Source: Deltaproteobacteria bacterium (GTDB lineage: Bacteria > Desulfobacterota > WTBG01 > CAIYCZ01 > CAIRTM01). Taken from it: DNA of 64,000 bases. A program made the position numbers and the translations under genes. This document shows positions 63,617 to 64,000 of the stretch, piece after piece. Position 1 is the stretch's first letter. Each line of letters opens with the position of its first letter. The DNA lies in NCBI GenBank assembly GCA_024276465.1, contig JAJRXD010000119.1:1-64000 (forward strand), in the 5' to 3' direction. Below the pieces are notes generated by a model. The model searched no databases. It saw only the letters and a program-made list of their open reading frames with translations, and was not told the DNA's origin.

Positions 63617-64000
63617 ATGAATCAATTTTTAGATGGTATGATACGGGCTGCCAAGTTGGATGTAAATTTTTATGAACAGGTCGAAGCCGACAAGGGAGCG
63701 TTTGGTCAGGCAATGGCGGTGGTTGTGCTGTCAAGCATGGCAGCCGGGATAGGCAGCGTCGGGCAAGCCGGTGTGGTCGGCATCTTTACAGGGACCATCA
63801 TGGCCCTTGTCGGGTGGTATGTCTGGGCTTATCTGACCTACTTCATCGGCACCAAGTTTTTGGCAGAACCCCAGACCAAGGCTGATCATGGCGAGTTGTT
63901 GAGGACCATCGGTTTTTCAAGTTCACCCGGGGTAATCCGCATTTTGGGCATCATCCCGGGATTGAATGCAATTGTCAATATAGTTGCCGGAATATGGATG
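63617..64000 (+). CDS. Yip1-family membrane protein, truncated by the window edge
   Basis: The visible 128 residues start at ATG 63617, with a strong GGGAGG at 63605-63610. The protein begins MNQFLDGMIRAAKLDVNFYEQ, followed by hydrophobic segments (AMAVVVLSSMAAGIG, VVGIFTGTIMALVGWYVWAYL) and LLRTIGFSSSPGVIRILGIIPG, typical of Yip1-domain proteins. Their bacterial function is unknown. The frame is still open at base 64000, so the C terminus lies outside the window. Confidence 0.8.
   Translation, partial: MNQFLDGMIRAAKLDVNFYEQVEADKGAFGQAMAVVVLSSMAAGIGSVGQAGVVGIFTGTIMALVGWYVWAYLTYFIGTKFLAEPQTKADHGELLRTIGFSSSPGVIRILGIIPGLNAIVNIVAGIWM

Overview
The window reads as a chromosomal segment of a strictly anaerobic, Gram-negative bacterium of the Desulfobacterota (deltaproteobacterial) type. 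The evidence is indirect but consistent: a class I hybrid-cluster protein gene preceded by a perfect HcpR-type site, an HcpR-like CRP/FNR regulator, CxxCH cytochromes wired to a TAT iron-sulfur subunit and an NrfD-type membrane subunit, TrmFO, a TIGR03960-type radical SAM protein, a tandem double UvrA, many lipobox lipoproteins, and frequent short palindromic intergenic repeats. No rRNA, tRNA or CRISPR array was seen.

Layout. 0-3.1 kb: pal, a CpoB/YbgF-like TPR gene and a DegT-type aminotransferase. 3.2-7.6 kb: a vapB with a truncated vapC, a PAS-rich hybrid histidine kinase, queF and a CBS-ACT gene. 7.9-13.0 kb: a respiratory module of tetraheme cytochrome, TAT 4x[4Fe-4S] protein, NrfD-like quinol subunit, octaheme HAO-family cytochrome and a translationally coupled protein of unknown function. 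13.1-17.0 kb: an accessory island with two low-GC methyltransferase-like genes, a HEPN/MNT toxin-antitoxin pair, a frameshifted abortive-infection gene, a 76-bp direct repeat framing the defence genes, and a MITE-like element. 17.4-21.1 kb: hcp, an HD-domain gene and a ferredoxin behind an HcpR site. 21.3-33.3 kb: HAD phosphatase, radical SAM protein, RNase G (frameshifted in this sequence), a Ser/Asp-rich lipoprotein, trmFO, topA and dprA. 33.7-35.7 kb: a dockerin-like secreted protein, a CPBP protease-like protein and a PKD lipoprotein. 35.9-42.4 kb: a four-gene envelope export cluster (DUF1302 barrel, YCF48-like lipoprotein, DUF1329 protein, RND/MMPL transporter). 42.7-48.9 kb: a large lipoprotein with about 13 copies of a 26-27-residue repeat, murJ, an FGE-sulfatase-domain protein and a cyclophilin. 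49.2-56.2 kb: double uvrA, a PNPOx-like gene and the HcpR-like regulator. 56.3-64.0 kb: secreted M43 metalloprotease, a secreted jelly-roll protein behind a 17-codon leader ORF, a ferric-type ABC transporter ending in mobB, and a truncated Yip1-family gene at the window edge.

How it fits together. Two nitrogen-stress or nitrogen-respiration blocks lie within 10 kb of each other: the HAO-family quinol-linked module (candidate nitrite/hydroxylamine chemistry in the periplasm) and the hcp operon (cytoplasmic NO/hydroxylamine handling). An HcpR-like regulator with its own near-consensus site lies 39 kb away and probably controls hcp. The most novel-looking protein is the 858-residue repeat lipoprotein at 42.7 kb. 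The intergenic DNA holds several dispersed repeat families, including one with about 15-bp terminal inverted repeats present in three or more copies.
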